A stretch of DNA of 64,000 nucleotides from Symbiodinium natans (GCA_905221605.1 CAJNDS010002579.1:576031-640030), one strand, 5' to 3'. Positions 53,362-63,621 are shown, numbered from the stretch's first letter. Program-made: numbers and translations. Notes: generated by a model not told the origin, from the sequence alone.

Positions 53362-54002
53362 AGGAATCTGAAGGTGACGTGTAACTAAGTGCGATTGTGA
53401 GTACAATCACCGAGGCCAGTTGAGCAGTACATTTGAAGCTTGAGTGAGCAACGGCTTGAAGGTTTGCAAGAAAGCTGGGATGCCTGTACATAAAACCTGT
53501 ACAGATTACTCCAACGAGCCTGACGGCATTGTTAGAGATAGTGGTAGTAATATTGTACCTTTTCTTTCTCGTTTGGAGAAGCTGTGTCGGGACGCTGATT
53601 GTTGCAAGAAGCTTGTGTGTGCTTCCTTGGAGGTATCACATACTAGGAATTCGGCAGGCAGTGAGGGACGCTGACCCTGCATTAATAACAATGAGTTGTC
53701 TGTAGAGCACAGGTATCTGTACAGCGCAGGATGATTTCGCGCAAGCCCGGTGCAACGACGCCACGTAGAGGCTGAAGTTCGCCAATGTGAAGGAGCCATG
53801 TTCCTTCTTGGGCTGTGCCTTTATAAGCCAATTCTGAGTTCTGAATGGGCTTGGTTATGATTCAGAGCTGCGTGAGCCTCTGATGAAAGTGATGTATGGG
53901 TTTCTACTTGTCCGGAGTGCCCCTTTTGGTACAGGCAGAGCCCGCACAATGCACGTGCAAGCCCCGCACGCCGCACAGACAGAGCCTGCACACCGTAACC
54001 CA

Positions 54003-54037
54003 TAAACCCTAAACCCTAAACCCGAAACCCTAAACCC
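54003..54037 (-). repeat. ITS, about 5 CCCTAAA units
   Basis: One CCCGAAA variant. Left partner of 54127. Confidence 0.92.
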
Positions 54038-54126
54038 TTGAGACCGCATTCTAAGCTGTGCGTGCCAGGTCGGCGTCTTCACCAACGAGTCTTTCCACAG
54101 CGACTCCAGGAGGGTTTGCCCCTTCT

Positions 54127-54165
54127 TAGGGTTTAGGGTTTAGGGTTTAGGGTTTAGAGTTTAGG
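54127..54165 (+). repeat. ITS, about 5 TTTAGGG units
   Basis: Last unit GAGTTTAGGGG. Confidence 0.92.
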
Positions 54166-54369
54166 GGTGTAGGACATGGGATTGGCACGGGGTGCCAGGG
54201 AAAATCCGACTGTTCAACAGTCAAGCAACTGCGACGGCCCCAGAAGGTGCCTGGCACTTTTTGCGTTTAGGATTTGGGGTTTGTTGGGTTTTAGGGTTTT
54301 GTCCCCTAGTCCCTATAAAACCCTAAGGCGTTTGGCTCAAAAGTTTTGTTTCAAACATGAAACAAGAAA

Positions 54370-54548
54370 GCAATCAAAAACCCAAATACGAAAAGTAAGG
54401 TACTGAAGATTTAGAGGTATGAAAAGATACAAAACACAAATAACATGAAAATTGTCAGTATTTGCACATTATGTTTAGTCTAGTGAATCAAAAAAGTTGT
54501 TTACAATCAAAAAACAACATACAAAAACTAAGGCACTGAAGATTCAGG
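54370..54548 (+). repeat. Short direct repeats at the edge of the AT-rich island
   Basis: CAATCAAAAACCxxAxATACGA with AGGTACTGAAGATTTAG at 54370-54414 recurs as CAATCAAAAAACAACATAC with AGGCACTGAAGATTCAG at 54507-54548. Confidence 0.7.
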
Positions 54549-54598
54549 GTTTAGGGAGTTAGAATAATGAATAATATTAATGTTTTAATACTATTTGC

Positions 54599-55472
54599 CT
54601 AATCAGAATCGTCAAGGTCTAGATAGTTGTCGTCAATTTCCTTGGTTGTTGTTATACCATTTCTTCTTAGATACTCATCTTTTGGTTAACCATCGATGTC
54701 TAGAATCCAAATACCTTTCCCATGAGTATCCATGAGTAGTCATCGTCATGATGAATTATTGAAAGACTCGCCTTAGAATACAGTTTGTGTTCAACTTGAT
54801 TTTGCTTTTCATTGTTAGCGATATAATCACAGAGGCTGTTTTTATTATATCACTTATTGGGTTCATGTGTGAAGCCACATATTTGTCAAACTTTTGTTTT
54901 GTATCAACGACTTTCTTGAACGGTTTGTCGTATTCTGCAATTATCTGATTACGAAGCTTGGTGTAAAACGATTTTATATCATCCTTATCGCGCCATAAAT
55001 TGTAGTAACATTTCTTGATTTCCTTGTGGGTTTTTTCGTTGTAGAATTTTGTATCATTCTTGAATACCTTTGATTGAAGTTTTTGTATGTTGGGAAGGGG
55101 TTTAGGTTCACATAAAAGTAGATTTGTGTGTTTCATTTCTCCTTCTCACCCCCTCTGTATTCCCCAATACAAGGTTTATCTTCAACTGCTTCAACTGCAT
55201 TGTCAGTTTTTTCATGCTACAACCATAAACATCACCTTTCAACTCTCTTAGCGTGGCGCATGACTCACATTCTTTGTAACTATATGTACATACATTTTTT
55301 GCACAATAGTATCAGATAATGATAAGTGATGTAGGTTCATATTTTGCGGTGTAAATTTGCATCTGGGGCACATACTTACTTTGTTGTTGATTATCTTCTT
55401 CATCTCAAGAACATCCAGGAACTGATTGATGACCCCTTCTTGTTCTTGTTCACTGAACATTTCTATTATCAT
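54599..55472 (-). pseudogene. Frame-broken Cys-rich gene, minus strand
   Basis: An ATG at 55472 opens a frame holding CPRC. After about 55320 the protein-like reading moves to another frame, rich in Cys (CAKNVC, then CESC, then a later single Cys), and returns near 55130 to the first frame, which is open with Lys/Asn/Ile-rich sequence to 54756. A further acidic tail ending LDLDDSD is readable in a third frame to a stop at 54599, with an internal TAA. This fits one ancestral gene of roughly 280 codons with at least three frame or stop lesions. CxxC pairs suggest zinc binding; the family is unknown to me. It follows the integrase fragment in the same direction by 32 bp, as in a compact viral or transposon gene array. 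Confidence 0.5.
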
Positions 55473-55504
55473 ATATTAAGAAGTTCTTTCGCTATGTGTG
55501 TTTC

Positions 55505-55939
55505 TTAAGAAATCTTTAATCGCTCAAATCTTAAATAGGCTCTTTCCATACCATTAACAAAGTAGTATTTTTGTCCTAGTTCCTCGTCTATTCTTTCGAT
55601 GGTGTATTTGTTTTGCGACCGGTTGCCTCTGCGTTCCTTTTCATTAGGCTTTCTTTCCCTGAATATCTTAACTTCATCCCCTTTTTCCAACTCTGGGTAC
55701 ATCCTATTTTTCTTAGCCTTGCTGGCTAGATTCAAGTTGACTGTGAACTCGTTTGATGGCCTTCGTCCCTCTTGAGGCGTCATTTCCGTAGCGGAATGCT
55801 TCATTACATCATTGTATGTTAACAAAATCTCGTGTATGTAATCTATCCACTGGATATTCCCTTTACCCTTTTTTTTCATCTGCTTCAACCCATTGTGTGA
55901 GACCCAGACATCAAGAGAAAGGGAGGTATCTTGGAACAT
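55505..55939 (-). pseudogene. Integrase C-terminal fragment (Polinton/Maverick/Ginger-like)
   Basis: 144 codons. Seen in sequence: WIDYIHEILLTYND, then HSATEMTPQEG at about residues 47-58, then YPELEKGDEVKIF at about 80-92, KER, and a tail with YYFVNGMERAYLRFERLKI. The YN...H(S/T)...MTP.E block ends the DDE catalytic core fold in retroviral-type integrases; GD.V(K/R)I and the Y.R.E.LK tail are typical of the C-terminal part in Polinton/Maverick and related elements. The catalytic DDE residues should lie upstream (beyond 55939), but that DNA does not continue the domain: the first 25 residues look unrelated and other ORFs follow. So this is a 5-prime truncated gene that cannot be active alone. 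Ginger or a retrotransposon integrase is an alternative. Confidence 0.75.
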
Positions 55940-56052
55940 TCACATAATTGGTGCTACATAAGATAGAGCCGAGAATTGCCGAGAATTAAACTTTTATAAT
56001 AAAGGTTTTAGTATACAAGTTTTTCATTTAAAAACTTAAGCTTTGCATTATT

Positions 56053-56289
56053 ATGGGTGATAAACCAGCGTTCAAGGAAGAGGTTATTGAGAGACTAGAG
56101 AGGATAGATAAATTATTAAATGAAAGGTCTACAAGAAACTTAAACAGAACACCAGTTGATGCAACATATGAAAACAAAAGGAATACATATTTGACTAAAC
56201 TGAATAACAAGGACATTTTACAACCGAAACCTACAACCCCTGATTATTACAAGATAAAGCATAGCGAAGACACGAAAACCTATGCATAA
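56053..56289 (+). CDS. Small intact ORF, hypothetical
   Basis: ATG to TAA, 78 residues, Lys/Glu/Asn/Thr-rich and hydrophilic. The first 25 residues could form a short amphipathic or coiled segment (EEVIERLERIDKLL). There are no Cys and no membrane segment. It starts about 113 bp from the truncated integrase and runs divergently from it; the next ORF follows after 18 bp in the same direction. A/T-rich codon use fits the surrounding island and differs from the rest of the window. Function unknown; it could be a small structural or accessory protein of the element. Confidence 0.5.
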   Translation: MGDKPAFKEEVIERLERIDKLLNERSTRNLNRTPVDATYENKRNTYLTKLNNKDILQPKPTTPDYYKIKHSEDTKTYA

Positions 56290-56307
56290 CATTATCACCT
56301 AACAATA

Positions 56308-56646
56308 ATGAGTGCATTAGAAGATAATATTGTTGAGTTTCCTACAGGCAGTGATTGTAAAACACAGTATATGCAGTGTATCATATGTAAACAAATAAAA
56401 CACACACAGGTGAGCTTGTAACTAAACATCCCAAAAGGATATACAATAAAAACTTGTAGGGCTTGTCTGGATGCTGGTAAAAAATCTAGGCTTAAAGGGA
56501 AGGAAGGAATTCAGGGAATTTTCTTGTGAACATGTTCTTAAGAAAAGGCCTTAAAGAAATAACATCTTAATCCATTGGAGTGGAAGTGGATTAATATAAG
56601 TATTCAAAAATTGGAAGAAGATTACGGCGAATACTTGAAACAATAA
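56308..56646 (+). pseudogene. Decayed zinc-ribbon-like ORF
   Basis: ATG at 56308 opens a frame with CIIC at about residues 29-32. An in-frame TAA at 56419 is followed, in the same frame, by IPKGYTIKTCRACLDAGKK, giving the second CxxC about 24 residues later. The spacing suggests a four-Cys zinc ribbon with a nonsense mutation. A CAG-GTGAGC donor-like string just before the stop also allows an intron. Further on, after frame changes, WKWINISIQKLEEDYGEYLK is readable to a TAA at 56644-56646. Similar short Cys proteins are common in large DNA viruses and Polinton-like elements, but I cannot name this family. Confidence 0.5.
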
Positions 56647-56695
56647 ATGTTCAACCAATGATAATTTTCATAATACAACTAAATTGTCATTGAAT

Positions 56696-57048
56696 GCCCC
56701 ACCAAATGCCCCATACTATGCCCCACAAATTGAATAGACCTAACCTTGCCCAGTTTCGGGTGTAGTTACATCACCTGAGAAATAGGATGAGTAAAGTACT
56801 TTGACAGATATTGGGCTACTAGTTGTGATTATTGGGCTGTATTGGGTAAATTCTATATGCTAATGTAGGTTTTAAGGATAGTTGTTACTCTTTGGGCTAT
56901 AGATGGTTGGCGGTGATGTAACAACCCAAACTGGGCAAGGCCCACCCTAACTGTATAGGGGGCTTAGGGTTTAGGGTTCAGGGTTTAGGGCTACTGACTA
57001 AGGTTTTGGGGGGGGTTGTTGTATAATGTATGAAGGGACCCGAACTTA
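56696..57048 (-). repeat. Right inverted arm
   Basis: Reverse complement partner of 51990-52362. It carries the ITS at 56966-56992 and a rearranged family E copy (about 56999-57065). Inside the arm CCTTGCCCAGTTTCGGGT with AGTTACATCACC (inner end) and GGTGATGTAACAACCCAAAC with TGGGCAAGG (outer part) are inverted to each other, so each arm looks like a nested element of about 215 bp with its own terminal repeats. Confidence 0.92.
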
Positions 57049-57191
57049 CTGTATTCTTCAGGCCCCTGGATACGTCCCGTCAAGGTCCTCGGGCTGATGC
57101 TGTCTGTGTCCTCGGGCTTGGCGCTGGGCAAGGAAGGGCCGTGCCTTTCCTGCAAGCCGAGCTTGAGGGTTTAGGGTTTAGGGTTTAGGGT

Positions 57192-57210
57192 CCCCCCCCC
57201 CCCCCCCCCC
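57192..57210 (+). repeat. Poly(C) run abutting an ITS
   Basis: About 19 C following four TTTAGGG units. Confidence 0.92.
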
Positions 57211-57671
57211 GTTCCAGGGTTCAGGGTTCAAGGGTTCAAGGGTTTAGGGTTCAGGCTTTAGGGTCTAGGGTTAAGGGGCGTGGGTAAGGTTCAGACAACC
57301 TCACTTACACCAAGGCCCAAAGCCCATATCGGTTTTTTTGCCTTGATGAAGCTGATGCCTTTGTCGAGGCGTTGGGGGTTTAGGTTTTAGGGTTTAGGGT
57401 TTAGGGTTTAGGGTAACTGTACTGGGTTCGGGAGAAGGCTGACTGCTAAGAAAGCTGAGCTGCGGAGGCTATAGGCCAGGTAGCAGCCCAACTGCTTTAG
57501 GGTTTAGGGTATAGGGTGATACGCCCATATGAGTTCTTTAGTATACTGGTCGGATAGCGTGGCTTGAAGTCACCACGATTTCCTGACCATTCCCGGCCGA
57601 CTCCGCAAGCCCGGATGCAAAAGGGTATAGGGTTTGGGGTTTAGGGTTTAAGGTTAGGCTAGCTGTACGGG

Positions 57672-57787
57672 TAGCTGTACTGATAACCCAATTAGAACCA
57701 TATGAGGGCACTTAAGGGGCTTGTAAGTGGGTTATAAGTACAGTTGCAAGTTATAATTGGTTAATACGTGCCCTGAACCTTCAAGTG
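57672..57787. mobile_element. MITE family B, copy 5 (left end lost)
   Basis: GATAACCCAATTAGAACCAT, GGCACTTAAGGGGCTT, GTGGGTTATAAGTACAGTTG and CCCTGAACCTTCAAGTGG. Confidence 0.8.
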
Positions 57788-58171
57788 GAACACTTAGACA
57801 CCATCCCAGGCTTGACTTCGTGAGCCTAGCTTGCCGATTGACTTCATGTGTAGTTTAAGCTGAGAGAGCTTTTGGGCACGAGGAGGCTGTGCATTTGTTT
57901 TTGACTTTCTCGATGTCAAACGTTGTTTGTTTTCCTTCAAAATTGGCATGTGACACATGGTCACTTCTCCAAAATGTGGTCTCTTTCAGGGTTGCTATTT
58001 ATAGGTGGCCCCCATCATAACTCAGGGTCCGTACCCAAAAAAGGGACCATAATGTAGAGAACTGACCACATCATTGCCCGAATACCTTGAGCTTTAGAAA
58101 CCGCACCCAGACGTTCCTTCTGCATCTTGTGCCGGCCCTAGGGCTTTGGGCGTTTATGGGGATTAGGGTTT

Positions 58172-58213
58172 TTCGGGTTTAGGGTTTAGGGTTTAGGGTT
58201 TAGGGTTTAGGGC
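58172..58213 (+). repeat. ITS, about 6 TTTAGGG units
   Basis: Begins TTTTTCGGG. Confidence 0.92.
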
Positions 58214-58330
58214 TGTTTGGAAAAAGGGCCCCAAGTCCTAAATGCTTGCTGGACTAGCGCGCCAGCCTGGTCTAAGGACAGTGCACATTGCGGCTTGGCC
58301 AGGGATCTAAACCATAAACCCTGACACTAA

Positions 58331-58413
58331 ACTACTATTTGCTTAAGAATCCCCCAAAGCAACATGAGATTATTATTTTGAGCTTTTGGTGGTTTCTTAA
58401 GCAAATTAGTAGT
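58331..58413. mobile_element. MITE family C, copy 6
   Basis: ACTACTATTTGCTTAAGAAT and GTTTCTTAAGCAAATTAGTA; short centre GAGATTATTATTTTGAGC. Confidence 0.88.
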
Positions 58414-58529
58414 CAATCCTGCTTTCAGTTCGCTGGGTAGCTTCGGCCTCACTCCCCTTAAGGATCCATGTGCCATCATGTGCCTATCTCTAGTATCTAC
58501 TTCTGCCTCCAAGTGGTTCCTGTGTAAGA

Positions 58530-58566
58530 AACCCTAAACCCTAAACCCTAAACCCTAAACCCTAAA
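58530..58566 (-). repeat. ITS, about 5 CCCTAAA units
   Basis: Perfect heptamers. Confidence 0.93.
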
Positions 58567-59839
58567 GAGCTCTAGGGCCCAAGTTGTTTTTTTTTCCGAC
58601 ATTGGTGCACGGACCCCGTATGGCCCAGGTTGTCCCCAATTCCCCGCACTCCCGTCTGCGACTGTCGGTTCGTAGCATACCCTTTCTTAAACCCCACCCT
58701 AAACCCTAAACCCTAAACCCTAAACCCTGAACTTTTGACAACAAGGAAGCCCCTTGAGCAATGTGAGATTTATAGGGTTTTAGGAGGATTGGTTTGACGG
58801 TGTAAGGAATCTTTCTTCGCGGGTTGTTGGGGATCCTCTTGTGTGCGGGGCTCATTGGACCTGGCCTTTTGAGCCCTACTCTGTTTCAACTAAACTTGAA
58901 ACCCAAACCCCAAACCCCAACCTTTAAACCCTAAGCCCTAAACGCATGCGAAACGGGTGGGAGAAAAAAAGCCCTAAGCCTGGCGATCAAGCTTCCAAGG
59001 GCATAACTAGGTTGGTTCTTGGGACATGTTCCTTATTTGGGTTCATAAGGGACCCTATATATAATATCTGTTTCAGAGGGTTTCAAGGCCAACCCAGATA
59101 ATCTGCAGAAATGGAAAAGTTCCATGGCAAACCAAGCCTTTTCAGGGAGGCTCCGGACTCATCAGGTTAGGTCTTTCGACTTCGGGATCCGGGCTTAGGG
59201 CTCAGGGCTTAGGGGCTTTAGTAGGGTTGTAGGGTTTCAGGGTTTTAGGGTGGAGAGTTTTAGGGCTTTAGGGTTTAGGGTTTTAAATTTAGGCTTCCGG
59301 CCGTCCTCATAAGTCGCACATGTCCCCCGGGCGTGGCTTCTGGCGGACCGGATAGAGCTCCGAGTCTAACGAAGAATCACTCTCTTGTAAGGGCAGAAGC
59401 TCACAAGTGATGACAGTTTTACATCTCCGGATGTCGGAGCCCATTATGTCTAGTCTTGACTCACTGAGTGTGCAAAATTGGGTATAGAGTTTAGGTTATG
59501 GGGTTCAGGGTGCTCTGTGACATGATGTGCTTGCCAGGCATGCTGCTGGGCCAATGTCTGCAGCCAATGGTTCGACAGGTATTCTGCGCCTTGTCACTGA
59601 TATTTTCTGTTCCCAAGAAAGACATGGCTTGGTTAACGCTAGGAAACAAAACCGAATAGAGATATTACATACTCTAGTCAACAGAGGCACGTTCCTTACA
59701 TTATCGGGATTCTATTTTAGCAGGCGCCCCTAAATCCAATTAACCCAGGCCTAGTGTCCCCGAGACTTGAGTTCAGGCTCCAGGGTTTGGGGTCTTCGGT
59801 TTAAGCCCCGAATGCAATATAAGATTGTAAATGAACATG

Positions 59840-59985
59840 TATATATATATATATCTATATATTATATGTGTATGTATGTTCTGGGCTTTTATGTTTCTAA
59901 TTTTCGCACATGTTCGCGTACACATGTGTGTATGTGTGTAGTATATGTGTATACATATATATATATATACATATATATCAAGTAT
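59840..59985. repeat. TA and TG microsatellites
   Basis: ATATAT runs at 59840-59856 and 59955-59980, with TGTGTATG repeats between. Confidence 0.88.
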
Positions 59986-60484
59986 GAGCCATAAGCAGTC
60001 ACGCTGACAGCAGCGAGGCCAGCAGCGCAAAAAATGCCCAAGAGGAAACAAAAAGGAAAAACAGACTCAGCCCCAAACCCTACAACCCTAAAGCCTTTAT
60101 AAACCCTACAACCCTACAACCAAAAAAAAGCACAGACTCAGCCCTTAAAGCCTAAACCCCCCAAAGGCTTAAGCCCTACAAGCCCTACAAGCCTAAACCT
60201 CCCACAAAAACCCAAAGCAGTGTGATCCAAGGCCTGCAAACCCTCAACGCATCTCCCAAAGTGGCGCCTCAAAGCCTACAGCAAACCCTTGAGCTTCAAA
60301 AGCCTGCAGCCCCTGTAGGGTTGATTAATTTGGGCATATGACATGCCGTTCTTATTTCAAACAAGCCAAGGGTATATTAAACATGTTGTTCTTGTTAAGG
60401 TTGCAAGAGGAGTATAGAATCTAGCCCATCCTAGGCCGAAGACCTGCAGACCTAAGCCCCTAAGTAGGGAGCACCAAGCCCAGA

Positions 60485-60578
60485 CACTCTCTTCGGCTTC
60501 TCTCTCCTCGGGTTTAGGGTTTAGGGTTCAGGGTTTAGGGTTTAGGGACACTTTCTTCGGGTTCTCTCTCCTCACATT
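60485..60578 (+). repeat. ITS flanked by 27-bp direct repeats
   Basis: A 37-bp array of five TTTAGGG-type units (60511-60547) lies between GACACTCTCTTCGGC-TTCTCTCTCCTC and GACACTTTCTTCGGG-TTCTCTCTCCTC: 25 of 27 positions match. Confidence 0.92.
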
Positions 60579-60866
60579 CCTCGTCGAGATGTCATGAGCT
60601 CGGTAGGCCCTTGGGACGTTTCATATTTCCTCTTATTTTGGGTTGAAGAGGATCACATCCAGGATTTTTTTTCAGAGGGTTTTAGGGGCCATCCTAGTGG
60701 ACCAGCTTAAGTTGTTGCTGAGTTTGGGGATGCGTCTGAGTTGCTATAAACCCCCATGCTGCCGTGCAATTCGCGGCAGGGGAGGACAGCAAGCAGTTTG
60801 GGGTTTGGGGTTTAGGGTTTAGGGTTTAGGGTTGGCGGCCTGGCACCGTCATCTTTCCCGCTCAAA

Positions 60867-60883
60867 CCCCCCCCCCCCCCCCC
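60867..60883 (+). repeat. Poly(C) run
   Basis: Seventeen C. Confidence 0.9.
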
Positions 60884-60956
60884 GAATCGAGGCTGGTTCA
60901 GTGTGAACTGCTAGGCAGGCCCTTTGGGATTCTATCTGTTCCATTTTGTTCCTGCT

Positions 60957-61065
60957 TTTTTTGGGCTTAAGAGGATCACATGTAGGAATATGTTTGCAAG
61001 CATTTGTTGCTTTTTTGGGCTTAAGAGGATCACATGTAGGAATATATGTTTGCAAGCGGCTTTCA
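60957..61065 (+). repeat. 54-bp tandem duplication (family K)
   Basis: TTGGGCTTAAGAGGATCACA with TGTAGGAATAT occurs at 60961 and again at 61015. Confidence 0.92.
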
Positions 61066-61365
61066 GGGCGGTCCGCATAGTCTCTCTGAAGCCACTGAGG
61101 CAAACGAGGGTCGTCGACGGGAGCTCCTCAGTGTGGCCAGCGCAGCAGGCGAAACTTTGTAAGGAATCGTCAAGACAATCAAGCCAGTAAAATTTCAGCG
61201 TCCCTCAAATACAACGAACAGTTTGGGAGGCCCTAAACCCCAAAGATCCCTAAACCCTAAAAGGCTTCGCGATTTCAGGTCTCAGGACTGGGGAATCATG
61301 CGGCAGTCCCAGTCCAGACAAAACTTCCAGCAAGCTGTGTAAGGCGCTCCACGCCGCAGGGTCTT

Positions 61366-61520
61366 ACTTGGAGTTTCATGGTTCTTTTAACCCAATTAGA
61401 ACTGAGTGAAAACCCGCTTGTAAACCCCTTAAGTGCCCTTGAAGCCCCTTAAGCCCTATGGTGATAATTGGGATATAAGTAGATTTTGAACTGGGTTAAG
61501 AAGTACCATGAACCTCCAAG
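61366..61520. mobile_element. MITE family B, copy 6 (no ITS)
   Basis: ACTTGGAGTTTCATGGTTCT and AAGTACCATGAACCTCCAAG; centre CCCCTTAAGTGCCCTTG. Confidence 0.88.
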
Positions 61521-61621
61521 CACTGCCCCAAGAGCGCAATAAGCTGCAATGAAGAGGTAGTGGGCTGGCTCTCTAGGCACTTGCGACTTTGGAATTCGAA
61601 ATGCGGAACTAGACAAACCAT

Positions 61622-61714
61622 GAGTCCAAAACAATTGTCCCTATTATCCTGAAAAGGAAGATACTTTTTTTTTGTTTTTGGTGGGGGGCGGGGTGTTGTT
61701 AAGCAAACAGGAGA
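61622..61714. mobile_element. MITE family C, copy 7 (degraded)
   Basis: Interior TTGTCCCTATTATCC, then an expanded TnGn-like tract TTTTTTTTTGTTTTTGGTGG and right end TTGTTAAGCAAACAG. Confidence 0.55.
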
Positions 61715-61938
61715 AGGGGACCCCTTTAAGGGCGAATCTGCTTGTGGCCAGAAACCCTCCCGCCTCGTAGCAGTCCCCGCACGAGAAACCAGATTCCCGG
61801 AGCATCCCAGTCGAGCCTCCAACAGAGCAAAGCATCCAACTCATCAAACTTCCTAAGCCCACCAACACAAGCCCCTGCACTCGCGACTCCTGAGCCCTTC
61901 TAGGCAAGAAGAATGAGGTCCTCGAGCTCAGCCATGAA

Positions 61939-62016
61939 CCCTATAGGGTTTAGGGTTTAGGGTTTAGGGTTTAGGGGTTTAGGGTTTAGGGTTTAGGGGT
62001 TTAGGGTTTAGGGTGA
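61939..62016 (+). repeat. ITS, about 10 TTTAGGG/TTTAGGGG units
   Basis: Preceded by a face-to-face CCCTATAGGG junction. Confidence 0.93.
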
Positions 62017-62609
62017 CAAACCCCAAACCATACACCCTGAACCCTAAAACCTGCTGATAGGTTCGTCCACCTATGCGGGCGCCAGGAAACCCTAAACTAA
62101 ACCCTATAATCACTAAAATATGACATACTGTGGACCGTATGTCCTGACCTTTTCCCCGTAAACGCATGGGGAAACATCACAAAAACACCCTCAGCCTGAA
62201 CACCGCGAGGCGTCTCCGTGGCCTTCGGGGCCCCTGTCGGCGGCGTCCTCTTCTCCTACGAGGAGGAACGCGCGGGGCCTCTACGCCCTAAACCCCGATC
62301 CCTAACCCTAAACCCCGATCCCTAAACCCTAAACCCCGATCCCTAAACCCCCAAACCCTACCTGCACCCCCCCAAGTGCCCCTTAACAAGGGCCTGAGTG
62401 TACCTTAATTGTGGTATTTAGGGCATCTTACAGGGTACTTGTCGGGGTCCAGGTAAACCGTAAACCCCAAAACCCTAAACCACGGCTGATACTGCTTGCA
62501 ATTTGGGGTCGACTCTCGCGTCTTCGGGAGCAGGGAGCGGCTGGCAGGGTTTCCATGAATTCCTCTGGGACTCCAATATCCCTTAAGGATGGTTCCTGAC
62601 ATTTAAAAG

Positions 62610-63400
62610 GTCCCCTATGTACAACCTCTAGACAATCCTTATATAGGGATAAACCTGAGTTGCCCCTGAACAACCCCCAAACAACCCCTTAGGTCCCTTC
62701 TAAGGGTCCCTCCTTTAGTCCCTTGATGATGGTGGAGTCGTGTGCGCGTGTTCCGTTGCCTTCCGGCGCAGGTCTCGACAATGTTTCCGCGCTCTACGAT
62801 GATCCGCGCGTTCTTTGCCGCTTGGTCTCTGCCCGAAAACATGGACCAGAATAACAAGGTTTTTGCCAAAATGACCAACAAAGAAACCAGAAATCAAGAC
62901 AACAACCAAAGTAGTGCAACACGTAGTGTGTGTGTATGTCAAAATCGAGTATTGAATACTATGTAATTAGCAACAACTACCACAAATTCTATGTCAACAA
63001 ATTGCGCGCTTAACATATAACGTCTTCTCTGAAGCATACGAACTTCATAGTTATTTTCCTAGGATTGTCGCTTATCATTGCAGCAACTGTATGCAACGGT
63101 GAATTCGCAATAACGATAGAAGACATACACAAGCAACGACACAGCAATTTAATAGCAGCGCTGCGAAGAATATATATGGTGATGACCCCGAGGTATGGTC
63201 CTTTTGGGGGTCCTAATTAGAAGGCGGCCCTTCTTATCTAGGGTAGCCCAAAGGAACACATTTTGGAGAACTGAACATACTTTCTGGAGAACCGAATCCA
63301 ACACATGCTCGGGGCTTGGCCTGGAGTAGATGCATCGGAGGTCTTAAGAAAGCTTCAGAAAACGTCAGGCCCTGGATCCAGAGTAGGGCCTATTTCCCTC
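62610..63400. other. Unique stretch without a supported gene
   Basis: Overlapping 60-80 codon frames on both strands (62639-62966) with no motif; no ITS. 62950-63170 is somewhat AT-rich with no open frame. Confidence 0.45.
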
Positions 63401-63417
63401 TCCTCTCTGCTTTTTTC

Positions 63418-63424
63418 TTTTTTT

Positions 63425-63455
<31 letters not shown>

Positions 63456-63456
63456 G
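63418..63456 (+). repeat. T-run followed by G30
   Basis: T9 then about 30 G, the longest pure G homopolymer outside the 30.9-kb tract. Confidence 0.95.
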
Positions 63457-63621
63457 CGGAAATTCCCTTATACACAAGCCCCTGTGAACCAAGAAGGGAA
63501 CCCTGTTTATTCCTAGGTTCCTCTCGGGCCCGAGGAAAGGCAGGTCGACCATTGCATGTCTTGAGGGCACAGAAAGCCAACCGAAGGAGAGGTCGGTCAG
63601 CTGCAAGAACCCGAAACTTTT

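Larger units (their letters stand above)
53362..54350. other. Intervening GC-richer part of the element
   Basis: A 76-codon frame at 53444-53674 lacks ATG and has six Cys without a clear motif; an opposing frame covers 53506-53799. I call neither a gene. ITS at 54003-54037 and 54127-54165 form a divergent pair around 89 bp. Confidence 0.5.
51990..57048. mobile_element. 5-kb element with long inverted arms and Polinton-like integrase fragment
   Basis: Inverted arms of about 373 bp (51990-52362) and 353 bp (56696-57048) enclose about 4.3 kb. The right part is AT-rich and carries an integrase fragment, two damaged Cys-rich genes and one small intact ORF; the left part is GC-richer with a possible two-exon gene and three ITS. 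Known Polintons/Mavericks are about 15-20 kb, bounded by long inverted repeats, with integrase, protein-primed polymerase, ATPase, protease and capsid genes. Only integrase is recognisable here, so this looks like an internally deleted or non-autonomous relative. No target-site duplication is clear. Confidence 0.65.

Noticed and set aside
52817-53371. 184-codon frame overlapping the putative gene
   Set aside because: Ser/Arg/Thr-rich shadow of the better frame at 52770-53361.
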